Shown here: positions 52,714 to 61,367 of the stretch, piece by piece
Position numbering within the stretch: the first letter of the stretch is position 1
How the letters are laid out: every line of letters begins with the position of its first letter
Assembly (NCBI RefSeq): GCF_000219215.1
Contig: NC_015723.1
Span: 1,860,001-1,924,000 of the forward strand
DNA from: Cupriavidus necator N-1
Lineage (GTDB): Bacteria; Pseudomonadota; Gammaproteobacteria; Burkholderiales; Burkholderiaceae
Length of the DNA: 64,000 nt
Direction of reading: 5' to 3'
Program-made: the position numbers and the translations under genes
The notes under the pieces: model-generated
Told to the model about the DNA's origin: nothing
What the model saw: the letters and a program-made list of their open reading frames with translations, nothing else
Databases searched by the model: none

Positions 52714-53532
52714 TCAGCCGCCGCCGGACTGGCGCCCCCTGGCACGTCGGCCGTCGGTGCACGCGCCGGCCCGCGGCGGTATCACGGTGCGCGTCCAGGC
52801 GCTGGTGATGCGCCGCGCCTCTTGCTTGAGCTTGCGCGCCAGCGCGGCCTCGCGCGAGCGGATGCGCGCACTCAGCGCCGCCACGCTCAAGGCACCGATC
52901 GGCCGGCCCTCATAGTCGAGAATCGGTACCGCGATGCCGCCCATCCCGTCAACCACCCAATCAAGAAACAGCACATGCCCGCGCGCGCGGGCGGCCTCGA
53001 TTTCCGCGGCGATGCACGCCGCATCGAGCCGCGGGTACTTGCCAAGCTTGCGCGTGGTCTGCTGCAGCCGGCGCGCGCGCTCGGGCGCGGGCAGCCATGC
53101 CAGCACCGCCAGGCTGCCGGCGCCCACGCCAAGCGGCCGACGCGTGCCGACCGTCACGTAGTTCGCCCGTATCGCATACGTGCCGGGTTCCAGGTCGGTG
53201 CACACCGCCTCGCCACGGCTGGCCTCGGTCAGCACGGCGGTATCCTCGAACGCCTCCACCAGCCGTTCCAGTGCCGGACGCGCCAGCTTGCGCAAGTCCA
53301 CGCGCCGCTGCGCCACGTCTGCCAGCTGGAAGATTTCGGGCCCGATGCCGTAGCGGCGCGCCTGGTCGCGCGTGGCGAAGCCCTCCTGCACCAGCAGGTC
53401 AAGCATGCGCGAGGCCGTGGCCGGATCGAGCCCGGTTGCGCGCGCCACGTCGCTCATGCGGCGCACTTCCGGATCGGACAGCGCGCGCAGCACGGCCAGT
53501 GCACGCTGGATCGGGGATGGGCGCGATGGCAC
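52714..53532 (-). CDS. IclR-family transcriptional regulator
   Basis: About 272 residues: a winged HTH (IQRALAVLRALSDPEVRRMS; VARATGLDPATASRMLDLLV) and an IclR effector domain from about residue 70 (LRKLARPALERLVEAFEDTA; GSLAVLAWLPAPERA). The start is uncertain: a GTG at 53532 gives a typical length, while a GTG at 53631 would overlap the upstream dehydrogenase by 58 bp and add a non-homologous lead. The last 25 residues are a basic, Gly-rich tail. It probably controls the AtuA-type operon or the dehydrogenase directly upstream on its strand. Confidence 0.87.
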   Translation of the reverse strand: MPSRPSPIQRALAVLRALSDPEVRRMSDVARATGLDPATASRMLDLLVQEGFATRDQARRYGIGPEIFQLADVAQRRVDLRKLARPALERLVEAFEDTAVLTEASRGEAVCTDLEPGTYAIRANYVTVGTRRPLGVGAGSLAVLAWLPAPERARRLQQTTRKLGKYPRLDAACIAAEIEAARARGHVLFLDWVVDGMGGIAVPILDYEGRPIGALSVAALSARIRSREAALARKLKQEARRITSAWTRTVIPPRAGACTDGRRARGRQSGGG

Positions 53533-53573
53533 CTGGCGGGCCCGCTCAGGCAGGCCCGGCGCCAGGGCAGCGC

Positions 53574-54767
53574 TCAGCCATGATGCGATGCTGCCAGGGT
53601 ATCGCGCTTGATTTTCTTTGCCAGCGACCACTTGTGGACTTCGGTCGGGCCGTCGTAGATGCGAAACGCACGCACTTCACGGAAGACCTGTTCGACGATG
53701 GTGTCGCGCGACACGCCCATGCCGCCGAGGATCTGCACGCAGCGGTCAGCCACGCGGAATAACGCATCGGACACGGCCACCTTTGCCATCGAACTCTCCG
53801 CGGTGCCCAGGGAACCGCCGTCGAGCACCCCGGCGCACCAATCGATCATCAGTGCGGCCTGCTGCAGGTCGATCAGGTTCTCGGCCAGCATGAAGCCCAC
53901 GCCCTCGTGGTCGATCAGCAGCTTGCCGAAAGCCTTGCGCGTGGTGGCGTAGGCACGCGCGGTCTCGTCGGCACGTGCCACACCGCCGAACCAGCGCATG
54001 CAATGCGACAACCGCGCCGGCGACAAGCGAACCTGCGCATAACGGAAGCCCTCGTCCACCTCGCCCAGCACCTGGTCCTGCGGCACGCGCAGGTCGTCGA
54101 TCAGAACCTGTGCATGCCCGCCCGGCATGGAACTGTCGATGGTATCGAGCAGGCGCTCGATGCGGATCGCCGGATGCGGCAGGTCGACCAGGAACATGGT
54201 GGCCTGCGCGCGCTCACCGTCGCCGGTGCGCGCCATCAGGATGCCGACCCTGGCCCCTTCCGCACCGGTGATGAACTTCTTGCGTCCGCGGATCACCCAT
54301 TCGTCGCCGTCCCTGACCGCGGTGGTCTGGAGCATCGACGGGTCGGAACCGGCCCCGCCTTCTTCCGCTGGCTCGGTCATGAAGAACGCGGAGCGGGCCT
54401 CGCCGCTGACCAGCGGTGCAAGGAAGCGTTGCTGCTGTGCGTCCGTGGCGACCTTGCCCAGCAGGAACATATTCCCCTCGTCCGGCGCCATGGTGTTGAC
54501 CGCGACCGGCCCAAGGGGCGACAAGCCCGAGCGCTTGAGCACGGCCGCAGTTTCGAGCTGGGTCAGGTGAGAGCCGTCGGCCAGGATATGTGGCGTCATC
54601 ACGCCGGCGGCGCGCGCCTGGTCGCGAAGCTCGGCGACCAGCCCGGCCGTCGGACCATGGGCTTCGCAGCGCGCATCGCGCTCATAGGGCACCACGACGT
54701 CGCGTACAAAGCGCTCGACGCGATCGGCAATGACACGGCTTCTTTCTGTGGGACAGGCGGTGAACAT
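53574..54767 (-). CDS. Acyl-CoA dehydrogenase (ACAD10/11-like, Asp at the catalytic site)
   Basis: A 397-residue flavoprotein: LSPLGPVAVNTMAPDEGNMF, FFMTEPAEEGGAGSDPSML, RGRKKFITGAEGARVGILMA, VQILGGMGVSRDTIVEQVFR and VRAFRIYDGPTEVHKWSLAK. The RIYDGPTEVHK segment has Asp where medium-chain enzymes have the catalytic Glu, a feature of the ACAD10/11-like group. The ATG at 54767 follows CGAGG. It is divergent from the FAD oxidase operon and upstream of the IclR gene, near the AtuA-type pair. Confidence 0.92.
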   Translation of the reverse strand: MFTACPTERSRVIADRVERFVRDVVVPYERDARCEAHGPTAGLVAELRDQARAAGVMTPHILADGSHLTQLETAAVLKRSGLSPLGPVAVNTMAPDEGNMFLLGKVATDAQQQRFLAPLVSGEARSAFFMTEPAEEGGAGSDPSMLQTTAVRDGDEWVIRGRKKFITGAEGARVGILMARTGDGERAQATMFLVDLPHPAIRIERLLDTIDSSMPGGHAQVLIDDLRVPQDQVLGEVDEGFRYAQVRLSPARLSHCMRWFGGVARADETARAYATTRKAFGKLLIDHEGVGFMLAENLIDLQQAALMIDWCAGVLDGGSLGTAESSMAKVAVSDALFRVADRCVQILGGMGVSRDTIVEQVFREVRAFRIYDGPTEVHKWSLAKKIKRDTLAASHHG

Positions 54768-54894
54768 AGTGAGCCTCGTTGTCAGGTCAGGATCAGATTG
54801 TAGGACGGCACGCCGCCGGGCCGCTGTCACGGAAGGCTGTTCGAACAAGGAACCCCCGACATCTGGTCTGCAGCCCTTGCCTGCCGCCCAACAG

Positions 54895-54964
54895 AGTAAT
54901 CGCATTACGATTACTAGTATGTGGATTTCACCTATACATATGCTCATAACAATCGACTAGTATG
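54895..54964. promoter_or_regulatory. Divergent promoter zone with AGTAATCG palindrome and ACTAGTATG repeats
   Basis: AGTAATCG (54895-54902) and CGATTACT (54908-54915) are perfect 8-bp inverted arms, 5 bp apart. ACTAGTATG occurs at 54913-54921 and again at 54956-54964 (43 bp apart, four turns). This AT-rich strip precedes the FAD oxidase gene at 54994 and is the likely binding site of its regulator. Confidence 0.5.
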
Positions 54965-54993
54965 GCTTCAATCGAGCACGAGGGCACAAAGCG

Positions 54994-56427
54994 ATGTCAC
55001 TTGTATTGAAGCTGAAAGACCTGTTGGGACCCGATGCGGTTCTCACCGAAGCCGCGGACGTTGCCGCCTACATCGAGGACTGGCGCGGCCGCTACACGGG
55101 TCCGGCGCTGTGCGTGGTGCTGCCGGCTTCCACCGCGCAAGTCGCCGCGGTGGTGGAGGCCGCGGCCCAGGCCAACGTGCCCGTGTTGCCGCAAGGCGGC
55201 AATACCAGCCTGTGCGGCGGCGCGGTGCCAGCCCCGGACGGCACGCCCCCCATCGTCATCAGCCTGGCGCGCATGCGGCGCATCCGCGCCATCGATGCGG
55301 CCAACAACTCGATGGAAGTCGAGGCAGGCTGCGTGCTGGCCGCGATCCAGCAGGCGGCGGCGGAACAGGGGCGTCTCTACCCCGTGAGCCTGGGCGCCGA
55401 AGGCTCCTGCCAGATCGGCGGCAACATCGCCACCAATGCGGGCGGCACCGGCGTGCTGCGCTACGGCAACACCCGCGACAACGTGCTCGGCCTTGAAGTG
55501 GTCCTCCCTGACGGCCAGGTCTGGAACGGCCTGTACCGCTTGCGCAAGAACAACACCGGCCTAGATCTCAAGCACCTGTTTATCGGCTCTGAAGGCACGC
55601 TGGGCGTGATCACCGCCGCCACGCTCAAGCTGCACCCGCTGCCCACCGCGCACGCCATGGCGTGGCTGGCGGTGCGCACGCCGCAGGCGGCGCTGGAGAT
55701 GCTGGGACGCTTCCAGCAGCGCTGTGGCGCCACGCTGTCCGCGTTTGAAATGCTCAACGACGTGCAATTGCAGATCGTGCTCGATCACGTGCCCGGCCGC
55801 CGTGCGCCCTTGCCTGCCAGCCATCCCTGGCACGTGCTGGTGGAACTTGCCGACACCGGCCGGCGCGAACTGCTCGACGAGGTGCTGCAGGAAGTGCTGG
55901 AGCAAGGCGTGGCCGAAGGCCTGGTCGACGATGCCGTGGTGGCCGCCAGCGGCGCGCAGCGCGAAGCCATGTGGCAGGTGCGGCATAGCGTCTCCGAAGG
56001 CAACAAAAAGGCGGGCCTGGGCCTGAACACCGATTGCGCCGTGCCGGTCTCGGCGGTGCCGCAGTTCATTGAGCGCGCCACCGCGGCGGCGCATGCGGTC
56101 CTGCCGGATTTGCCGATCATCGTGGTGGCCCACCTGGGCGATGGCAACGTCCACTTCATCCCGCTGGTGCCTTTCCCGCAGTGGGAAGCGCTGCCAGGGC
56201 GCGATGCCGTGGCCGCCCGCATCAAGCATGCCATCGACCAGGTGGCTTACGAGCTGGGCGGCACCTTCAGCGCGGAACATGGCATTGGCCAGGTCCTGAC
56301 CGAAGAAATGGCGCAGTTCAAGCCGGCGGTCGAGATCGCCATGATGCACGGCATCAAGCGCATGCTCGACCCTCGCGACCTGTTCAACCCCGGCCGGCTG
56401 CTGCCGTCCCCACCTTCCCAGCAATAA
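54994..56427 (+). CDS. FAD-linked D-2-hydroxyacid oxidase/dehydrogenase (GlcD-like)
   Basis: A 477-residue FAD_binding_4 / FAD-oxidase_C protein: PASTAQVAAVVEAAAQANVP, the FAD motif LPQGGNTSLCGGAVP, IGGNIATNAGGTGVLRYGNT, LFIGSEGTLGVITAATLKLH and the C-terminal VVAHLGDGNVHFIPL, FSAEHGIGQVL, DLFNPGRLLP. It belongs to the GlcD / D-2-hydroxyglutarate / D-lactate dehydrogenase group. It is the first gene of a six-gene rightward run; the ABC receptor follows 19 bp later. Confidence 0.93.
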   Translation: MSLVLKLKDLLGPDAVLTEAADVAAYIEDWRGRYTGPALCVVLPASTAQVAAVVEAAAQANVPVLPQGGNTSLCGGAVPAPDGTPPIVISLARMRRIRAIDAANNSMEVEAGCVLAAIQQAAAEQGRLYPVSLGAEGSCQIGGNIATNAGGTGVLRYGNTRDNVLGLEVVLPDGQVWNGLYRLRKNNTGLDLKHLFIGSEGTLGVITAATLKLHPLPTAHAMAWLAVRTPQAALEMLGRFQQRCGATLSAFEMLNDVQLQIVLDHVPGRRAPLPASHPWHVLVELADTGRRELLDEVLQEVLEQGVAEGLVDDAVVAASGAQREAMWQVRHSVSEGNKKAGLGLNTDCAVPVSAVPQFIERATAAAHAVLPDLPIIVVAHLGDGNVHFIPLVPFPQWEALPGRDAVAARIKHAIDQVAYELGGTFSAEHGIGQVLTEEMAQFKPAVEIAMMHGIKRMLDPRDLFNPGRLLPSPPSQQ

Positions 56428-56446
56428 CGGCAATCAAGGAGCCCGC

Positions 56447-57532
56447 ATGAACGATCACAGCCCCATCAACTCTTCTCGCCGGCGTGCCCTCAAGGTCGCC
56501 GCTGCCGGCCTCGGCACGCTTGCCGCGCCCGCCGTGCTCCAGTACGCGCGCGCGCAGTCCAAGCGCATCGTGGTGCGCGACGACGGCGGCATCTACACCA
56601 AGGCCTACAGCGCGGTGTACTACAAGCCGTTCACCGAGAAGACCGGCATCGAGGTGGTGGGCGTGCAGGCCAACGCCGAACCGGTGGCGCAGATCCGCAG
56701 CATGGTCGAGACCAAAAACTACACTTGGGACATGGCCAAGATCAGCCAGCCGGCCATCCTGCTGCTGACGCAGGGAGGCAAGGTCTACCTGGAGAAGCAC
56801 GGCCTGGAGGGCGACGCCACCGTCAAGACCATTCCGGCGCATTTCATGTCGCCCTATGGCGTGGGCACCAACGTCTACAGCACGGTCCTGGCCTATCGCA
56901 CCGACGCCTTCAAGGGCCGCAAGGCACCGTCGTCGTGGGCCGACTTCTGGAACGTCAAGGATTTCCCCGGCCGCCGCGCCCTGCGCAAGCACCCGTTCGA
57001 CACGCTGGAAGAGTCCCTGATGGCCGCCGGCACGGCGACCTCCGCGCTCTATCCGCTCAATGTCGACCGGGCCATCGCCAACCTGGAGAAGATCAAGGCG
57101 AACGTGGACGTGTGGTGGAACTCCGGCGCCCAGGTTGAGCAGATGCTCAAGTCCGGCGAGGTCGACATGGTGGCCACCTGGGTGTCGCGCGCACAGAGCG
57201 CGGCCGCCTCCGGTGCGGAGGTTGGCATCGTCTGGAACCAGAACCTGTGGGGCGTGGACAACTGGTCCATCCTGGCCGGCACGCCGAATGCGCAAGCCTG
57301 CCGCGAGTTCATCAAGTTCGCCTCCGACCCGAAGCGCATGGCCTCGCTGGTGGAGTACTTCCCGGCGGGCGTGACCCAGCCGGATGCCTTCAAGTACATC
57401 AAGCCCGAGGTCGCGAAGAACTGTCCGACCCACCCCGACAACATCAAGTCGGGCGTGCAGATCAACGCCAAGTACTGGCTCGACAACCAGGCCGCGGTGA
57501 TGGAGAAGTTCAACGGCTGGATCCTCAAGTGA
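56447..57532 (+). CDS. ABC transporter substrate-binding protein (spermidine/putrescine type, Tat signal)
   Basis: A 361-residue extracellular solute-binding protein family 1 member. The N-terminus [20 protein letters not shown] is Tat-like (twin Arg, modest hydrophobic core). The body has [40 protein letters not shown] and [16 protein letters not shown], as in PotD/AfuA-like receptors. It serves the ATPase and fused permease immediately downstream. The ligand is likely a small organic acid or amine used by the flanking oxidases; this is inference. Confidence 0.92.
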   Translation: MNDHSPINSSRRRALKVAAAGLGTLAAPAVLQYARAQSKRIVVRDDGGIYTKAYSAVYYKPFTEKTGIEVVGVQANAEPVAQIRSMVETKNYTWDMAKISQPAILLLTQGGKVYLEKHGLEGDATVKTIPAHFMSPYGVGTNVYSTVLAYRTDAFKGRKAPSSWADFWNVKDFPGRRALRKHPFDTLEESLMAAGTATSALYPLNVDRAIANLEKIKANVDVWWNSGAQVEQMLKSGEVDMVATWVSRAQSAAASGAEVGIVWNQNLWGVDNWSILAGTPNAQACREFIKFASDPKRMASLVEYFPAGVTQPDAFKYIKPEVAKNCPTHPDNIKSGVQINAKYWLDNQAAVMEKFNGWILK

Positions 57533-57570
57533 TCTGAACCTCTTCACCAGACACCACAAGCAACGACACG

Positions 57571-58662
57571 ATGCCGAACTTCAAACTCAAGATTTCCGGG
57601 CTGACCAAGCGCTATGGCGACTTCGTCGCGCTGGCCCCGACCGACCTTGAAGTGGCCGAGGGGGAATTCCTTACCCTCCTGGGCCCTTCGGGCTCGGGCA
57701 AAACCACGCTGCTCAGCCTGATCGCCGGGCTGGCCGTGCCGGACGGCGGCCAGCTGCTGATCAATGGCAAGGACGTGACCTATGGCGCCCCCTACGAGCG
57801 CGATATCGGCATGGTGTTCCAGAACTACGCGCTGTTCCCGCACATGACGATCGCGGAGAACATCGCCTTCCCGCTGAAGATGCGCCGGGTCGACGCGGCC
57901 ACGGCCAGGCGCCAGGCACTGGAAGCCCTGGAAATGGTCCGCCTGCCCCACGTCGCGGCGCGCTTCCCGAAGGAACTCTCGGGCGGCCAGCAGCAGCGCA
58001 TCGCGCTGGCCCGTTGCCTGGTCTACAAGCCGTCGATCATCCTGATGGATGAACCGCTGGGCGCCTTGGACAAGAAGCTGCGCGACCACATGCAGCTGGA
58101 AATCAAGCGCATCCACCGCGAACTGGGCACGACCATCGTCTATGTCACGCACGACCAGGAAGAGGCGATGACGATGTCTGACCGCATCTGCCTGATGAAC
58201 GGCGGCAAGATCGAGCAGCTTGGCACACCGTCGGACCTGTACTTCCGCCCGCGCACGCTGTTCGTGGCCGACTTCCTGGGCGAATCGAACCTGTTCGAGG
58301 GCACGGTCACGGAAGTGCGCGGCGACCACGTGGAGGTGGCGCTGGCACAGGGCGGCGCCGTCGCCCACGCGGTCACCAATGCGCCGGTGGCTGCCGGGGG
58401 CAAGGTGCGGATCATGGTGCGGCCGCAGAACATCGCCATGGCCAACGGCGTCACCGCCGCCAATGCGGTCAGCGGCAAAGTGCTGGACAGCATGATCACC
58501 GGCAGCCTGACCAAGCTGTACGTGGAATCCGACGCCGCCGGCCAGGCCCCGGTGGTGCTGTCTTACCCCACCTCGATGGGCGCTTCCCGGCATGCGGTCG
58601 GGCAGCAAGTCACGCTCACCTGGCAGCGCAGCGACGCTGTCGCCGTCCCGGATTCCCTATGA
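57571..58662 (+). CDS. ABC transporter ATP-binding protein (PotA-like)
   Basis: A 363-residue ATPase: Walker A GPSGSGKTT at about 38-46, Q-loop VFQNYALFPHMT, signature LSGGQQQRIALARCLV at about 135-150, Walker B IILMDEPLGALDKKL and switch His in YVTHDQEEAMTMSD. A C-terminal TOBE domain follows from about 280 (RIMVRPQNIAMANG). This is the PotA/FbpC type. It overlaps the permease by 4 bp, so the three parts of the importer are translated together. Confidence 0.95.
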   Translation: MPNFKLKISGLTKRYGDFVALAPTDLEVAEGEFLTLLGPSGSGKTTLLSLIAGLAVPDGGQLLINGKDVTYGAPYERDIGMVFQNYALFPHMTIAENIAFPLKMRRVDAATARRQALEALEMVRLPHVAARFPKELSGGQQQRIALARCLVYKPSIILMDEPLGALDKKLRDHMQLEIKRIHRELGTTIVYVTHDQEEAMTMSDRICLMNGGKIEQLGTPSDLYFRPRTLFVADFLGESNLFEGTVTEVRGDHVEVALAQGGAVAHAVTNAPVAAGGKVRIMVRPQNIAMANGVTAANAVSGKVLDSMITGSLTKLYVESDAAGQAPVVLSYPTSMGASRHAVGQQVTLTWQRSDAVAVPDSL

Positions 58663-60428
58663 CCGCCGTCGCCCTGCAACGCCGACCCCTACCCTGGCTG
58701 CGGCCCGCCTTGCTGGCCGCGCCGCTGGTGCTCCTGTTCGTGGTGCTGCTGGTCTACCCGGTCGGCCAGCTCCTGCTGCTGAGCGTCTACAGCGACGGTG
58801 CCTTCACGCTGGCCAAGTACCGCCAGCTGTTTGCGTCGTCGGTCTACGTCGACGTGATGCTGATCACGCTGAAGATCTCGCTCTGGACCACGCTGCTCTC
58901 CGTGGTCGCCGGTTACCCGGTGGCCTACCTGGTCTCCTCGCTGTCAAAGGACAGGAAGGCAAAGTGGCTGTTCTGGGTGCTGCTGTCGTTCTGGACTAGC
59001 TTCCTGGTACGCGCCTTTGCCTGGATCGTGATGCTGGGCCGCAACGGCGTGGTCAACCAGTTGCTGAGCGCCGCGGGCCTTCAGGACGCGCCTTCCAACC
59101 TGCTGTACAGCCTCGGGGCCGTGCTGGTGGCGATGGTGCATGCGCTGATGCCGCTGGCGGTGCTGACCATGCTGTCGGTGATGGAGAACATCGACCGCAA
59201 CCTCCCGCGCGCGGCACTGACGCTTGGGGCACGGCCTGGCACGGCGTTCTGGCGCGTCTACTTCCCGCTCTCGATGCCGGGCGTGGCGGCTGGCGCCATC
59301 ATGGTGTTCGTCACCGCCGTCGGCTTCTTTATCGTGCCCGCGCTGCTGGGCGGACGCAAAGAAATCATGGTCGCCCAGCTGATCATCGACCAGGTGCAGC
59401 AGACCATGAACTGGGGCTTCGCCGGCTCGATCTCGGTGTTGCTGCTGCTGGTGGTGCTGGCGGTGTTCGCCCTGTATGACAAGGTGCTCGGCCTCTCGTC
59501 GATGGCTGGCGCAGCGGAGCAACGCACCCGCTCCGCCGCCGCGCACGATGGCGTGCTGCATCGGCTAGGCGACAGCGTGCTGGGCGCGCTGGGAACGGTC
59601 AGCGACAGGCTGCTGGCATTGGTGCCGCGCGGCCGGCGCGAGCCGCAGCCGGGCGACTCGCTGCCGCTGCGCACGACCGTGCTGCTGGTGCTGCTGTTCC
59701 TGAGCGTGCCTGCGCTGCTGATGATCCCGCTGTCGTTCGCCGACAAGTCGGGCCTGAACTGGCCGCCGCGCGGCTTCACGCTGCAGCACTACCAGGACAT
59801 GCTCGCGTCGCCGCTGTGGATGCAGGCCGGGCTGCGGTCGTTGCTGGTCGGCCTTGGCGCCGCGGTGCTGGCGCTGCTGGTCGGCACGCCGGTGGCGTTC
59901 CTGCTGGCGCGCTCGCAGATGCGGGGCAAGTCGCTGCTGCTGGCGTTCGTGCTGTCGCCGATCATCATCCCGCGCATGATCATCGCGGTGGGGATGTTCT
60001 ACTTCTTCGCCAAGGTCGGGCTGGTCGGCACCTCGCTGGGCCTGATGATCGGCCACACCGTCATTGCCGTGCCCTACGTCGTCATGACGATGATGGCGGT
60101 GCTGCGCAACTACGACACGCGGCTCGACCTGGCGGCGCAAAGCCTGGGCGCCCGGCCCTGGCAGACGCTGCGCTACGTGACGCTGCCGATCCTCGCCGCC
60201 GGGCTGTTCTCGTCCTTCCTGTTCGCCTTCGCCACCTCGTTCGATGAGCTGACGATCGCCCTGTTTGCCTCTGGCGGACTGAGCGCCACCCTGCCCAAGC
60301 AGTTCTGGGACGAGGTGACACTGCAGCTTTCACCGGTGATTGCCGCGGTGTCTACCTGCCTGTTCGTCTTCATTACCCTCCTGATCACCTGCGCCGAGCG
60401 CTTGCGCCGCAAGAGCGCCGGGCGCTGA
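58659..60428 (+). CDS. Fused two-domain ABC transporter permease (PotB-PotC-like fusion)
   Basis: A 589-residue protein holding both permease halves, normally two genes. The first half (about 1-285) has TM helices and the EAA loop ALTLGARPGTAFWRVYFPLS near residue 186-205. A soluble Arg-rich linker (about 285-340) follows, then the second half with AAQSLGARPWQTLRYVTLPI near 490-509. Each half has about six TM segments. Fused permeases of this type are found for iron/thiamine importers (FbpB, ThiP) and some polyamine-like ones. One copy would serve as the full channel with an ATPase dimer. Confidence 0.93.
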   Translation: MTAVALQRRPLPWLRPALLAAPLVLLFVVLLVYPVGQLLLLSVYSDGAFTLAKYRQLFASSVYVDVMLITLKISLWTTLLSVVAGYPVAYLVSSLSKDRKAKWLFWVLLSFWTSFLVRAFAWIVMLGRNGVVNQLLSAAGLQDAPSNLLYSLGAVLVAMVHALMPLAVLTMLSVMENIDRNLPRAALTLGARPGTAFWRVYFPLSMPGVAAGAIMVFVTAVGFFIVPALLGGRKEIMVAQLIIDQVQQTMNWGFAGSISVLLLLVVLAVFALYDKVLGLSSMAGAAEQRTRSAAAHDGVLHRLGDSVLGALGTVSDRLLALVPRGRREPQPGDSLPLRTTVLLVLLFLSVPALLMIPLSFADKSGLNWPPRGFTLQHYQDMLASPLWMQAGLRSLLVGLGAAVLALLVGTPVAFLLARSQMRGKSLLLAFVLSPIIIPRMIIAVGMFYFFAKVGLVGTSLGLMIGHTVIAVPYVVMTMMAVLRNYDTRLDLAAQSLGARPWQTLRYVTLPILAAGLFSSFLFAFATSFDELTIALFASGGLSATLPKQFWDEVTLQLSPVIAAVSTCLFVFITLLITCAERLRRKSAGR

Positions 60429-60439
60429 GAACCTTATCC

Positions 60440-61354
60440 ATGAACAACAAGCTTACCGCCGCCGACCTGCGCGGCATCTTCCCCGCCATCCCGACGCCCG
60501 TGACGGCCGACGACAGGATCGACCAGGACGCCACGCGCAAGCTGATGGCTTATCTGCTCGCCAACGGCGTTTCCGGCGTGGTGCCGCTGGGCGGCACCGG
60601 CGAATACGGTGCCCTGGCGCGCGAGGAGCGCGTACGCATGGCGGCCCTTTGCGTCGAAGCCGCGGCGGGCCAGGTTCCCGTCATTCCCGGCGTGCTCGAC
60701 CCGGGGTTCCACGATGCGCTGGATGCGGGCAAGGCCTTTGCCGGCGTCGGCGCCTCTGCCCTGATGGTGCTGACGCCGTATTACACCTCGCCGACCCAGC
60801 AAGGCATCCGCGACTATTTCCTGCGCTATGCCGACGCCTCGCCGGTGCCGGTCATGATCTACGAGATCCCCTACCGCACGCGGATCGCGATCGCGCCCGA
60901 GGTGCTGCACGAGCTGTCGCGCCACGAAAACATCATCGGCATGAAAGCCTGCAACACCGACATGTACCACTTCCTCAAGGTGGTGGCGGGTGTCGACGAC
61001 AGCTTCAGCGTGTTCAGCGGCGAGGACAGCCTGTTCCCGCTGCACATGGCGGGGGGGGCCAGGGGTGGCGTGGTCGTGACCGCCTCCGTGCTGCCGCGCA
61101 CCTGGCGTGCCATCTATGAGCTCGGCGTGGCCGGCAACACCGCGCAAGCGGTACGCCTGCACCGCGAGCTGATTCCGTTGCTGGACTTGGCCTTCTCCGA
61201 AACCAATCCGGGGCCGCTGAAATCCGTGCTCGACCTGGTGGGCGTGACCGCGCCGAAGGTGCTGGCACCGCTGGTAGCGCCGGCACCCGGGCTGCAGGCA
61301 CAGCTGCGTGCCGAACTGACGCAGCGGCTGCAAGCCGAGGCTGCCCTCGCCTGA
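60440..61354 (+). CDS. DapA-family lyase/aldolase
   Basis: A 304-residue dihydrodipicolinate-synthase-family TIM barrel: FPAIPTPVTADDRIDQDATR, VVPLGGTGEYGALAREERVR, the catalytic Tyr in VPVMIYEIPYRTRI and the Schiff-base Lys in NIIGMKACNTD. The GTGE motif at the oxo-acid site is typical of the family (synthases, keto-deoxy-sugar-acid dehydratases, N-acetylneuraminate lyases). It is not the housekeeping DapA by context; it likely cleaves or dehydrates an oxo acid produced by the two hydroxy-acid oxidases around it. It begins 11 bp after the permease. Confidence 0.9.
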   Translation: MNNKLTAADLRGIFPAIPTPVTADDRIDQDATRKLMAYLLANGVSGVVPLGGTGEYGALAREERVRMAALCVEAAAGQVPVIPGVLDPGFHDALDAGKAFAGVGASALMVLTPYYTSPTQQGIRDYFLRYADASPVPVMIYEIPYRTRIAIAPEVLHELSRHENIIGMKACNTDMYHFLKVVAGVDDSFSVFSGEDSLFPLHMAGGARGGVVVTASVLPRTWRAIYELGVAGNTAQAVRLHRELIPLLDLAFSETNPGPLKSVLDLVGVTAPKVLAPLVAPAPGLQAQLRAELTQRLQAEAALA

Positions 61355-61367
61355 GGCGCCGACGATC

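Noticed and set aside
50705..52762. Long open frame of 685 codons on the minus strand
   Set aside because: It lies opposite the Bug and AtuA-type genes; the product is His/Arg/Gln-rich with no domain. It is a GC-rich shadow of the real plus-strand genes.
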